Shown here piece after piece: positions 25,576 through 38,160 of a stretch of 64,000 nt of DNA (within the stretch, counting starts at the first letter, position 1; each line of letters starts with the position of its first letter). The translations under genes and the position numbers were made by a program. The notes beneath the pieces were generated by a model. It was not told the DNA's origin and searched no databases. It was given only the letters and a program-made list of their open reading frames with translations. The stretch comes from Dryobates pubescens (lineage: Eukaryota > Chordata > Aves > Piciformes > Picidae): positions 19,176,314-19,240,313 of the forward strand of contig NC_071623.1 of NCBI RefSeq assembly GCF_014839835.1. Reading direction: 5' to 3'.

Positions 25576-25713
25576 TCTATTCTATTCTATTCTATTCTAT
25601 TCTATTCTATTCCATTCCATTCCATTCCATTCCATTCCATTCCATTCCATTCCATTCCATTCCATTCCATTCCATTCCATTCCATTCCATTCCATTCCAT
25701 TCCATTCCATTCA
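25576..25713. repeat. Pentamer satellite at a CR1 tail: TTCTA then TTCCA
   Basis: About seven units of TTCTA pass into about twenty units of TTCCA, starting exactly at the CR1 3' end. The CR1 3' repeat has expanded and a mutated unit has taken over. Confidence 0.95.
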
Positions 25714-26879
25714 TGTCAATAACACTGGGCTCAATGACATTTCAGTCCAGTTTGGAAGAGGTAACACAGCTTAACAGACAGGATAAATGACAGCCCATTT
25801 CACTGATTTATCTAAGGGGCAGATCAGCTTTCACACAGACCTAGTACAAGCAGTGGCAATTGCCCTGTCTGGGAGAAGCCCCTAAGCACACTTTGCTCTG
25901 ACCAAGCAGAATACCTGCTGCTGCTCCAGACCACCCAATTCTCAAACTATCTCTTTGCTCTTTTCACATTACTGTGGCACCCACATCTGCCCTAAGTGTT
26001 TAAGAAAGCCAGCATCTGATGTCTAACACATAAACTTAGAAGCAAACAGGAATACAAGCATTTTCTGCAACTCAAAGGGCTGGAATTTGACATGGGCCTT
26101 TGAGGGGCCCTGTAAACTCAGGAAACTTGTGTGCTCCTGCACACCACACACTCAATAAAACAGCCTAAGCAAACTGTGGCTGGGAAATGAAAAGACTACA
26201 AAAAGGATGGGCCATGAAGTGGACTTGATATTTTGTATGCCACATTAGTTACTCCCCAGAGGAAAAGCGGCAGACAGCAAGTGTTAATAGAAATCTCCAG
26301 ACACATGTAGCTTTGTAGATAACCACACCTGAGCGCACAAATACAACACGAGAACGATCAGAGGAACTCCTTGTAAGAAGTTATAACCTACCATTCTACC
26401 AGGTACTCCTTGCCAACTGGTAGTGTACAATGGAATCCCACAGTACATGTGGCACCCTGTAGTAAATGGAAGATTACTTACACTGAGGAACAAGCTTATT
26501 ATGTACTTAGCATGGAGTAAAAGCCATGATGACTGCAGTGATCAAGGCATAGTTTTGTATTGTATATCTGCACTCTTACCTTCCTAATGAGAACTTGTTC
26601 ACATCTCCATTCACTGAATGACCAAAGAAAACTGTTGTCAAGGCAGGTAGTAAGAAAAATGAGCAGTAACAATTTATTTCAGGTAAGCAATAATTTCATA
26701 TCTGTGTGGGAAGAAGTAAATGGTCTAGGCAGAGAGTAGTGGTGTCATTTGTCTTTGGAACTAGTCTTTGACAAATACAGTGAAATGTTTCCTTTAAAAA
26801 AGAAAACACCTCCATGGGTTTCTCACACATACACATCACTATGCACTTTACACTATTGTCCTTTCTATGACCACTGTGG

Positions 26880-27115
26880 GAATGCTGGACAGTTAAACAG
26901 CAAATTCCAATTGGACATCAGTGGAAAGTTTTTCCCTACATGGGTGGCATGGCACCAGGTCACAGCACACAGAGAGAGCATGGGAACACTCTTCTTGGTG
27001 ACTTCATGGCCAAAGTCCCAAGCAGTATAAATTACCCTTGAAGTTATCCCTGCTTTAAGCAGCAGGCTGGACTACAGAGCTCCAGAGGTCCCTATGATTT
27101 CTGCATATTTAGCAG
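26880..27115 (+). mobile_element. Old CR1 remnant, tentative
   Basis: GCAGGCTGGACTACAGAGCT and CCAGAGGTCCCTATGATTTC resemble a decayed CR1 3' end (GGTTGGACTAGATGACCT, GGTCCCTTCCAAC). The upstream part is too diverged to bound. Confidence 0.4.
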
Positions 27116-28077
27116 TTGTCTGAAGTACCAGATAAAAGTCTTACCTAATAATTCAGAGATTCTTTTTAAAACAAAATGTACATGGTTATTTTATTATACA
27201 TATTTCAGGTTACAGAGAAAAGCAGATATTTCAGCTTTCAGAGAAAACCAGAAGTTTACATTCCATTTCTTATCCACTTTTCCAGGGGGGTTGTTAAGCA
27301 AAAGCAAAGACAGGAGCAACAGAGTGCTCAATATATTTAGAAAGTGACACAGATGCAGACATCTGTCTAGACATGAGCAAAGAACCAGCTAAAGAAAAAG
27401 ATCAAATACAAACATAACTGCCAATGCTGTTGGATTAGAATGATGCTTGAAATTGGTGCTATAGCCAGGCATACAAAATGAATCTATTTCTAATCAGCAT
27501 CTTCAAGTAGCAATACCAAGAATTCTGAAAGGAAAATAAGATTCAGGCACTTATAGGACAGACTTAAGCTTCTCTGACCTCACAAAAACACTGCTCACAG
27601 TTGATGTATTTTCATAAATGCATTCATAAGAAACCTCCATTTTACAGTATAAGTTAGGAAGTGAAGCAGCTCTTTTGGGTAAGCCAGAAGATGCAGATAC
27701 TTTTATGTATTAGCAGGGAAGAATATTAGCATCAGGACTGCCTTTACTTGCTTGTTATGTCAGTCTATTCCAGCATTAAAAGGAAGCCTCCTCACCTGTC
27801 CCAATATCCCCTCTTTCCTTAGCCCCACCCCTAAACTGTCACTGAGCTGCAGAAGAGGGGATTGAAGATCTCAAAGGATCATTTCTCCAAGGCAGGAACA
27901 AAGACATTATTCTAACAGGTGTTTCTCCAATCCACTGGTAATGACCTTTAATGAGATAATGAGACAGTCTCCTGAATACCACTTATTTTTTTCTGAAGTC
28001 TGACTTAAATTTCTCTGCTGCATTTGTTGCTCATTACATCTTGTCCCACATCCAGTGAGTGTGGAACAGAATGTATT

Positions 28078-28290
28078 TTACAAAATCTTACAATCACAGG
28101 ATAATTCATGAGGGAAAAGACCTCAGGAGATCATCTAGTTCAACTTCTTGCTCAAAGCAGGGTCAGTACTGAACTCAGACCAATAATAAATTCCTTTTTG
28201 CTGCAGCCCTTCAAATACCTGATGGTTGTCATGTCTCTCTCTAAATCCTCCTTTCTCAAGGTGAGGAAGGAAATCTTTTACCTTTAAATT
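28078..28290 (-). mobile_element. Old CR1 remnant
   Basis: Minus orientation: ACAATCACAGGATAATTCAT at the left, then GGGAAAAGACCTCAGGAGAT and CATCTAGTTCAAC, the standard CR1 3' end with substitutions. Confidence 0.7.
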
Positions 28291-30921
28291 TCATCTCCCA
28301 TGGCCAGTGCTCTCAGGCCAGCATGCTGCTAATATGTATACACATGCACATGTGTGAATGGGAGCCAGGCACACAGGGTGGTTGATGGGAAGCAGTGGGA
28401 AAGAGTGATCTCAGAAAGGAGAATAAACGGAAATTAAATGTAACAAATCGATCTCAAACCAAAGGACTACCTGGAAACGATGAAAGAAAAAAGATAAGAG
28501 GAAGGAGAAAGAGAAATAGTCTTACCAAAATAAAAAGTATAAAGAACTTGTTTAGTATAGCAAAATGAGGATAATAGAGCATCTCATTTCCCTTTACAAA
28601 TACACTGGGCTAGAGCAGTTCAAGCTAAAGGGTGATTTAGCACACCAGGAAAAGGGTATAATCTGGCTGCATATACCCAGGCTAAAAATCCAAAGCTTCT
28701 TCAGATGCCTCAAGACTGATGCCCTTTGAAGACCTCACTAACAAGAGAATGTATTTTAATGGGACATTCATGAATTCAGGATACTGGACTGGAGTCCATG
28801 GCTAAGACAAACCTTCACATTTCTCAGTCCTATTATTAATAAAGTGGCTGAGGACAAAGGAAGTTGGACACAGGGGAAGAGTTAAGATACATCATGTAAG
28901 CTTTAAACAGTGTGAAACTGTTCTGAACGTCAAAACAATAAATCTGGACCTGCTGCACAGGTTATGCAGGGAAGTAGAATGCAAATCCCCAGCTTTATAC
29001 TGTAGACATGTTACAAAAGACCATGTGGCATGGAGGAATTCTGCACCAGTCTGCCAGCCCCTGGCCATGTTCTCAACCAGCCCACATAATCCCACTTTAC
29101 AATCACTGTGCGGCTCCCTTAAGGCGTCTTCCTCTTAAAAGAAGGGTAAGGCTAATGTACTGATATGGATCTCACTACCTTATTTATCTGGAAATAATGA
29201 TGCTATAAATGAATCTTTGTTGTGCACTCACTGGGATTATGAGCTATGAGCTTTGAGAGACAGGTAGATTAGAATTCTGGAGACTTTAAGATTAATTGTA
29301 AATTTGAATTAGTTTGTAAGTCTCTCTTTCTTAACTTAGATTTATTTCAAGACATAGATCATTGGGTTTCCTGAAGTAGAGTCAGACATGGAGTAAAAAC
29401 TGTATATTTATCATTTAAGGGCAAGGTTGACCAGGCACAACACTTTGTAAAGCAATTACTCTTTAATTCACTGTGTCAGTTCTCCAGGGAATGTCAGAAA
29501 TATTTATTGCAGAATTGGCTGTCACAAAATCCAAAGTAAAATATACCAAATTATACTTTTCTTATTGGTGCAGAATGGCTGTTGAAATGCACATGAACTC
29601 TGACCAAGCTCTCTTTTAAGACTCCTGTGAGAAAATAAGGAAACAATTGCAGTCCATCATTCATACTGGCACCTTTTGCCTTAAGAGCACTGAAGTTAAT
29701 TCTGAAAACTTAGTGGCATGTAAATCCCTTCTCTCTCAAAACAACCTTTGCAGTAGCTCACACTGGATTTGTGGCGTAACTTAAAACTGGGCTCACTATG
29801 TGACCTGCGTTTCAGAGTACTTTGCAAGTTCATTTCAGCTATCATATCAGAGCAGTTTGCAGACCGTGTATTTCTATCCAGACTATGAGAAAAAAACACA
29901 CAAACAAACCAGAACAAAAAAACCAACCAAACTCTGTCTCAGATATGTCTTTTGATTCACTATCCTAATATTCATGCTGATACAGTATTTTCTATCTCTG
30001 ATTTGAACAAACTCAAGAGAAATAACTTGTTATATGCCCATAAGAAAATATAAAAGCATCTGATGAGTGTTGCCATTTTTTGTTATGTAGAGTTGGACAT
30101 TTATTGAACAAGCAATATAATTTCAATAATTCAAATGGCATACTAAAACTATTCCTGTCAACCGTAATTCCTATTTATTTCTGTAATATAATGGGGAAAA
30201 AATATTCCTGTTCACAGACCCTGGTGCCTCAGACACCTACTTGGCTTCCTAGCACCCAGATGAGTCAGTGTCAAACAAAGAAACTATCAATAATCACTAT
30301 GCAAGAGTAACTGAAAGTTCAAACAGGAAAGTACAACAGAGCTAGAGAGAGCAGATAGCCTTGCTATGACCCCCACTTAATCTGTGTAGCTCAATATGGT
30401 CAAACCAGAGAACTGAGTATTTATTCCTCAAAGTGCAGCTCAGCTGTTCTTACAGTGTACATTTGGTCATTCTGAGATACTGTGTGAAGAAGCCATTGTG
30501 TCACCTCGACAACACTGTCTTTTGTCTTCAGGAGCTGAAGTGAGAGTGCTGGCAGAGCGCCAACAGTGGGACAATTTGTGAGGGAGGTAGAAGGTAGGAG
30601 AATGTGAAAGGAAAATGCAGAATACATCACATGTGGCCAATTCCATGCCTTGCCTCTGGGTCCTGCATGGGCTCTAGGTCTGCAGGAGACAAGCCATACA
30701 GTCTGTTAAGCAACGTTTCTCTAGTCAGTTTTCCCTCCACGTGCATTTTTCTCTTAAAAAGAAATTATCTTTTGTTTCATTCTTTTTATGGGCCTGAAAA
30801 ATGCTTTCTAAAAAATGTTCTTTCAACATGAATCCCAAATTGTCTTAAGGAGTTTGTTTGACACTCCTTAGTAAAGGAGAAGAGTCACTTTCTGTGAAAC
30901 AGTTCTCTCTGATGGTATTTA

Positions 30922-31227
<306 letters not shown>

Positions 31228-31865
31228 TTAGATACACTACTCCAGTAGCCACGAAACCTTTTGAAGCTGCAATTCAACAGTTTCCAGCACCCAGAGCACT
31301 GTCATTAACTCCCCCTCTCAGTGTCTTTCTTTCCTCCCTGGAAGTAGTGATGCTTCCATTGAAGAAACAAAGCTCAGCAGGAAGCCTCCTTCTCCGTTTC
31401 TACATCTGGGAGTATGGTGTCCAGATACTTAAACTAATCCTGCCTGAAGTCAGCACAGGTCTGAGAATGCACCTATTCTCCTCTCCTCCTCAACATGTAA
31501 CAGTATCCTTTTTCCTACTCATTACATATGACATTTAGCTTTCCATGAGCCACTTGTTTCTCTCTGTCCTTGTTCTTTAACGCTAGGCATAATTAAATAT
31601 GAGTGAAAGCACAATGAAAATCCAGTACACCCTGTGTTTGAATATTTCCCACATTACACAATGATGTCCTAGCAGGACAATGAGGAACATATTATATACA
31701 AATAAAGCATATTATACACAGCTTCTATGTCACCTAAAATTCAATCATGGCCCTTATTCCCTTTGATGCTAGTTCTGTATAGACTGAGGATGTAGTTCCA
31801 TATAGATCAAGGCATCAAGCTTGTACCCAACTTACTTCTTTATTTTCAAGATGCACTACTCACTG

Positions 31866-32094
31866 TAGAATCATAGAATCATAGAATTGTTTTGGTTGGA
31901 AAAGACCTCTAAGATCATCAAATCCAATCATTGACCTAACATCACCATGGCCATTGAACTATGTCCCAAAGTGCCATGCCCACATATTTCTTGAATACCT
32001 CCAGGGGTGGGAACTCCACCACCTCCCTGGGCAGCCTGGTACAATGCCTGACCACTCCTTCCATAAAGAAATTTTTCCTAACATCCAGTCTAAA
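31866..32094 (-). mobile_element. CR1 LINE, 3' part (left arm of head-to-head pair)
   Basis: 3' end ATCATAGAATCATAGAATTG at the left, body to AACATCCAGTCTAAA. It abuts the next CR1 in opposite orientation. Confidence 0.92.
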
Positions 32095-32505
32095 ACATGG
32101 AGCACATGACCTGCAAGGAGCATCTGAGGGAGCTGGGCTTGTTCAGTCTGGAGAAGAAGAGGCTGAGGGAAGACCTCATCACTCTCTACAACTACCTGAA
32201 GGGAGGCTGGAGCGAGGGGGCATCCTCTTCTCCTTGGTGTCAAGTGACAGGACTAGAGGAAATGGTTTCAAGCTGTGCCAGGGGAGGTTCAGGCTGGATG
32301 TAAGGAAATATTTCTTCACAGAGAGGGTTATCAAACATTGGAATGGTCTGCACAGGTGTTTAAGCAGTGTGTGGACCTGGTACTTAGGGACCAGTTGTTA
32401 GTGTTTTTAGTGTTGACCCTTCTGTGCTGGGTCAAGGGTTGGAGTGGATAGTCTTTGAGGTCTCTTCCACCCAGATGTATTCTGTGATTCTTTGATTCAG
32501 TGATA
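32095..32505 (+). mobile_element. CR1 LINE, 3' part (right arm of head-to-head pair)
   Basis: Begins ACATGGAGCACATGACCTGC in the ORF2 end and closes with TATTCTGTGATTCTTTGATT. Its 3' text differs from the left arm, so it belongs to another subfamily. Confidence 0.92.
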
Positions 32506-35277
32506 GGATTTGAAACCATGCCTTCCAGTATTCAAACATCTGAACAATTGAATTTAAAGGGACACTAAACCAGTGTGAATGAGTCTGAGACAATCATATG
32601 AGAAATATTTCAAGGGTTATGTATTTCTATAATCTACAAAACTGAAAACCTGACGTAGAGGGATAACCTACTGTATTGGAAGAATTAATTGTCATCATTA
32701 AGGATAAAATTTCTGTTTCTTGTTTAAAGATCTCTTTATCTAGACAGCTATGCTTGCATATAAAAAATAACAAATATAAAACACTGTACATTTTGATGAC
32801 AGCAGTGTGATATGATGTGATGTGATGTTTATGGTGAGATTAAGAAAACAAAACAAAACCAAACTAATCTGAATAGAAGCACTAATCCAAAGTGCTCAAA
32901 AGCCATACAGATGACAGATCTCAAAGCACTCAAAGGTGCTTATTTATATTTCTCTTTTCACTTTTTGAATAGAGATCATTTTCTTAATGGCTGTTTAGCT
33001 TCACAGTTATTTGCTGAACACATTGAGGAGGCAAAAAGGATTGCTTGAGGGACACTTCACTGGAGGAAGTGGCAGGATAGTGTTTGTATAAATAATAAAA
33101 TTTGCATGACCCAGTACTAAGAGTTTCACCACATGCTCTGAAAGCCAGTAGGCTCAAGTGCTGTCAGCTGCAATTTCAGTGTCAGCTTGTCTCTTTGGAC
33201 AGAAGCACTGAAGTAGATAAGGCTCCTGGAATAGCTAGTATCTCCTCTGAGGAGGTAATGGAAACTGAGCTATAGATTCTGTGCTCCCTTGCTTATGCCT
33301 AGGAGCACAGCTGTAGCTGTGCTTTTAGAATTAAACTTTTGACCTGTTTAATTTCAAACTTTTAGAATTAAACCCAGATAAACAATTTTTCTTTAGCTTG
33401 CGCTATGTAACACACAGAAGGCTCAGACAGAACCAGGATTGAAACCAAAAATTCGGAGAGGGTTGTGTGAAAAGTTAATACAGAGGGAAAATAAAAAGTG
33501 ACATGCAATTACATCTGTATAAGGAAAAGGCAAGACATTTCTTATTATGATAACAACAATAAACTGTGCAGAAGATATACCACATCTTAAGGCTTATGAT
33601 TACTAGGGTTTAGGCAGAGTAAAAGACTTGGGACACATGCTAAGTCTGAAATCATTAAGACAGCCTTTAATGTGGCTGGCATCAGGTAGCTGGGCAAGCA
33701 GCAAACAGGACCTAACACCACAGAGGACATGCAAAGGTTTTCCCAGAATGGATGAGACTGAATCAGCCTGTTTGTGCTTTACTTGTGTCTGATGGCATAA
33801 GAAGAATTCCGGGTACTTGGGCATAGATCCCCTGGAAGTGCTGAGCAGGATATTATTGCATCAATATAATTTTCCCTTTCAATAATGCTTAAGGTCCACC
33901 ATTCCTAGTTGCTAGTCCCTTAAAATAAGGAAAAAAATGTTTTAAATATTATGTATCTATAGTGTAAAAGCTACAGATAATATTACTTTCACCTGATGCA
34001 TTATTTTATCACCTATATCCTCATAATCCAGAGCACAATGCAACTGCCTATGGAAAACCAAACAATAGTTAACAACTTACAAGTGGAACATTAATGTTGG
34101 TAGGCAGAACTGCTGCATCTTCTGGTTGTAACACTGCACAGACTACATATTCCTGATAATTACTCCCATTTTTCACACTCTAACCTCTGATTTGACTTGA
34201 AATTGAACTGAGCTCAGGTTTATATATGGCTAGATTCACAGTCACAGGTGACAGCCCTCTATCCTGTATTTTAGAGGGAGTAATTCAGACAGTCTACATT
34301 TTCCTCAGCCTTTCTGAGACCTACAGATTTGAAGGCAGAAAAGTCACCAAAACCATTGGGAATAAAAGGATTTTTGAGATGCCCTAACCATGACATTGGA
34401 AGAGTTCCTCTATGTAAGACATGAACCCCCTTTCTCCCATCATTTATAGATGGCGCCTTAGAATCTTGCAGGATATTACCCATTTCTAAACACCTCTGCG
34501 GCCAGTAATGAAATATTTTTACTGCTTTTTCCAAGACAGACATTTAGTACTTTTTAGCACTATTAATAAGTAGTTTCCACTTCTGCTTGCCCTAATGAAT
34601 AGTTCCATATCAGCTAAATTTGGAGCAGAAAGATACTAAAGCTGAAGTTATTTAAAATACAGTTCTGAGTCACTGAGGTGAGAAAATGCAATTTGTCCTA
34701 GCAACATATTGAATTATATCATTCAAGCATCAGATCCAGAGCATCAGAATGTTAGAGTTCACTGCATTCACTTCTAAAAAGTATTTATTAACATGATAGC
34801 CAGTTGCAGTGTGACTGTGCAGTACATAGGATAGAAACATTATTCATTCTTTACCAATGAATCTCTGCTGATTTACACTAGAAGAAGCCGAGTTCATCTC
34901 ATGTTGAAATTCAAAGTGAACAAGATGCATTTGTTGAAGATCAGCCAAACTGAAGAGAACACCAGTGCTACTAGAACAATTTATAAACTTCCAGTTGAAG
35001 ATCTGGAGGAATTAAATTCATTCTTCTCAGGAAAAGATGATACAAAAATTGCTTTTCATAGGATTTTAGCCATATATTGGGTGTCTCCTTGCATGAATTT
35101 TTTTAGACTTACCAAAACTCATTAAAGGCTCACAGAAAGGACAACTTTCTGTCCCTTTTAGTACACATGGAAAACTGCTCCTGCTGAATATTGTGTTTGG
35201 CATTGCAACGATGTATCAGTAATCTGAACACATGCTGCTTGCTGAAGATTACTGCAGCAACACAGACACAGCAGCTA

Positions 35278-35322
35278 GTCCAACCCCCTTACCGGGATCA
35301 CTGCTCGGGCAGGGGGTTGGAC
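35278..35322. repeat. Inverted repeat at the start of a short CR1 end
   Basis: AGTCCAACCCCCT and AGGGGGTTGGACT are perfect 13 bp arms around a loop of about 19 bases. Confidence 0.85.
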
Positions 35323-35372
35323 TAGGTGATCTTTCGAGGTCCCTTCCAGCCCCTAACATTCTGTGATTCAGT
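35308..35372 (+). mobile_element. Very short CR1 3' end
   Basis: GGGCAGGGGGTTGGACTAGG to AACATTCTGTGATTC is the last 65 bases of a CR1 of the 8-mer (ATTCTGTG) subfamily. Confidence 0.85.
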
Positions 35373-35639
35373 GACACACCTAACACAGCAGACAAAAGGA
35401 AATAGCCAAATCACTGTGTAAAGATGCCATATTCTTCCTTTCACTGTCTGGGATCTCACCAACAGCTTTTGTGGGCTGCTATCTACATTTAGTTTGTATC
35501 CAGGGCTAAACTATAGCAGTTGCTCTATCACCAGGAAGAGAAAGGGAAATCAGGAAAGACAAAGCATAGGTTGGAATGAAAACAGAATTCATGAAACAGC
35601 CATACTAATATGATGTATATGAATCTATACTCAGCCCAG

Positions 35640-35857
35640 TGAGCATGGCATAGTCGCAACAGACCAGAAAGCAAGGAGCAAGGAGCAGAAGACTCACCCT
35701 GTCCCCAGTAAACTTCTCCCTTTACACAGAACCTGAAGTTTATGATATGGGATATGCCTGTGAGCCAATTCAGGTCAGCTATCCCAGCTGACTCAAAGCT
35801 GTTAATGGCCTGCAGACCAAGCCTAGCCTACAGTTGTGTCCCAGTGAAACCAGGACA
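35640..35857 (+). mobile_element. LTR 3' end remnant (avian ERV)
   Basis: The stretch ending GTGAAACCAGGACA before CTAACG resembles the 3' end of the LTR at 42288-42817 (AAAATCAGGACA before CTAATG). The left limit is uncertain. It is a fossil. Confidence 0.5.
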
Positions 35858-36979
35858 CTAACGTATGGGGGGAAATGGCATTAATAAGCTTAAAACCTAT
35901 TACAGTTCATTGATATTAGCTATCTTTCTTGGCAGTAATAAGCCACAGTATCAATGCTCAACAGTTCAAAATGTCTAGATAAAGCTTGCATGTTGCTTGG
36001 TGTTCAGTGTAGCATACACCTCCCTTCAATGCACTCCAAGAGGTGTTAGAGCTGCTAGCTTGGAGCAGAAACAAGGAATGTGTATAGCAGAGGAAAGATC
36101 TGGGATCAGCTAGTGCTAAATATATGATAATCTTAGTCTTAATTGCACAAATGATCTCTGAATGTTGGTGTTTAATCAAAACACTCAAAACTGCCTTGCT
36201 GAACAGCCCAAATCCCCTATCTGGAGTTTGTGCCTGAGGCACACAAGATGATGATGGCCCCAACAAACATACATGGAATGTCTGCATTGGGGATGTAGTC
36301 ACAGTCACAACTTTCCTCTGAAAACACGTGTGGCAAAGGGACAACTCATATATGGTCAACCAAAGATGACAAAACAGGAGACTTAATAGAGTGAGAAGAT
36401 CACCAATGCACAGTATATGGCAATTTATAAAGCTAACTGAGCAGTAACTGCCAGACTACAAATTACCTTTGCATCTGAGATTTCTTACAGAAGAGGAAAA
36501 GCTATCATGTCAATAGTAAATTTTGAGTGTCAGACTTAGTGATAGGCTGGTGAGACAAGCTGATGAGAGAGCTGCAAACTTCCTTAGATATATTCCAACT
36601 TGAATTTTACCAAATGCCCCTGGTTCTTTTTTAAGACAATGGCCCCATGAGCAGGGGTGGGTTTTTTAGCCCTTAAACTCTGGAAGCTTCTTAAAGACAC
36701 AGACCTGATGTCAGAGAGACAGAGATGTACTTACAGCTATGTGCATACACTAGCCAGTTTGTTTAGCTGTGTCACTGAGAGTGAGGGACTGCCAAAGGAA
36801 AACTGCAATCTGAGCTCATCTGGGAACTGGTTATAAAAGGAAAGAGTCCTTTCCCGGTTCCCACCTCCCACAGACTTCCAACCTCCCTACTATTCACATG
36901 CCCTTCCTTTCAGCTGATATACTATGCTGACAGCTAGAGCAGTAGATACCAATGCTAAAAATCATCAGTGTGGCATTTC

Positions 36980-37006
36980 AAGAGACCCACATACACACAC
37001 ACACAC
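36980..37006. repeat. CA dinucleotide repeat
   Basis: A short CACACA tract within SH3BGR intron 1. Confidence 0.8.
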
Positions 37007-37544
37007 AAATAAGCTGAAGGAAAAAGAAACAAACAAAAAACCTATGGAGAGGGAAGGGGATGGGGAAAAGTTTTTTTTCTGCATAGCTTTTTTCAGCTTA
37101 CTTTGGCTCCAGGCTCTTTCTTAAACAGAGTTCCTGCTTTGCAGATGCAGTAGCAGCATCTTAAAGTCTCTTTTTAAAACAAATACATTAATTTCTGCTG
37201 TAAATAATCCACCTTAACTTTTGTGCAAATACAATATCGACTTTTTCCTTCTTCAGTGAATATATATTGCATGTGCTATTTCAAACAGAAGTAAATCTAT
37301 TAAATGACAGATAATCTATATGTAAAGGTTATACCTGTAGTAAAACCTCACACGCAAGCCAGTCTGTATTAATAGGAATCCTCTACATCTTGAGTAGCTT
37401 TCAAGAACAAAATGTGGAATACAGACTAGAAGAAATCCAGTAATTTTTTTTCTCCATGCAAACTCAGGTTGTCCAGAGATGTTACAGGTTAATCTACCAA
37501 CCTGATCCCAGCAGAAAGAGAAGTATGTTAAATGAAACACCTAC

Positions 37545-37589
37545 CGCTGTAGACCCTGAAGATGTGGCTACAAAGACTTTGATCACCAT
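37545..37589 (-). CDS. SH3BGR: SH3BGR coding exon 1 (start codon exon)
   Basis: This exon encodes the first 15 residues of SH3 domain-binding glutamate-rich protein, read on the minus strand as MVIKVFVATSSGSTA. The ATG is at 37589-37587, and the exon ends at a GTAGGT donor directly below 37545. The encoded start matches the conserved N-terminus of the SH3BGR family, which opens with the first beta strand of a thioredoxin-like fold. The exon ends in phase 0, as exon 2 requires. The ATG was chosen because it matches the family start exactly. A longer human isoform begins upstream; I could not identify such an extension here. With the other four exons it gives an uninterrupted protein of 182 residues, close to the roughly 176 residues I recall for the shorter human form. 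The gene is known for heart and skeletal muscle expression. Confidence 0.93.
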
Positions 37590-37599
37590 GTTGACAGTA

Positions 37600-38160
37600 A
37601 CGAAAATGAATCAGCAGAGCACGCCTGCTATCCACAAGTCACCAGAGTTCCAAGAGGAATCCAAGCGTTCCACAGCTCCTGGGCTAACCCAGGTCCTCAA
37701 CGGATGCCCCCCCGCTACCCGGCAATCCAGCAGCTTTGGCCTCTCCCTCTCCCCAGGGTCCCGGGCTTTCCCACTCCCTTGGCTCTTAGGTATTTTGGGA
37801 CGAGAGGCCAGTCAAGGATTGGTTAGTAAGAGGAGCTATAGCAAGGGGTTTGCACCTGCCCCTGGCCTTATTGCATTAGATTGACAGGGTGCCAGTCCAA
37901 AAAAGGCAAAGGAGAGTAGTGCACCAATGAAACAGGGCTGGAGAAATATTTGGGAGAGGGGGAAGGGACAAGTGAGAAGGGACAGAGAACAGGCAACTTA
38001 GTGCTGGGGGCAATCACAAAGCTGTCGTGTAACGTTTAATGTTGGATGGGCACTGTCGCAGCTACCTCCTGCATAAAAGGGCTTGTGGCCTCTCCCTGAC
38101 TCTGACAAGGAGGCTCCAGAGTTACAGCTGCAAATTTATATTAAAAATAGGGGAAGGAGG
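37600..38160 (-). promoter_or_regulatory. Probable SH3BGR 5' UTR and muscle-type promoter region
   Basis: The stretch directly upstream of the SH3BGR start codon holds a perfect MEF2 consensus, TTAAAAATAG at 38141-38150. Beside it is TATAAA on the minus strand (38135-38140), and then a CAGCTG E-box at 38125-38130. A CCAAT element (minus strand) lies near 37826. MEF2 and E-box sites are typical of cardiac and skeletal muscle promoters, fitting the known expression of SH3BGR. The sites are seen in the sequence; their use as a promoter is inferred, and no transcription start can be fixed. Confidence 0.4.

Noticed and set aside
31866-32505. Inverted 5' end produced during one CR1 insertion
   Set aside because: Both arms carry their own, different 3' ends, so two insertions are needed.
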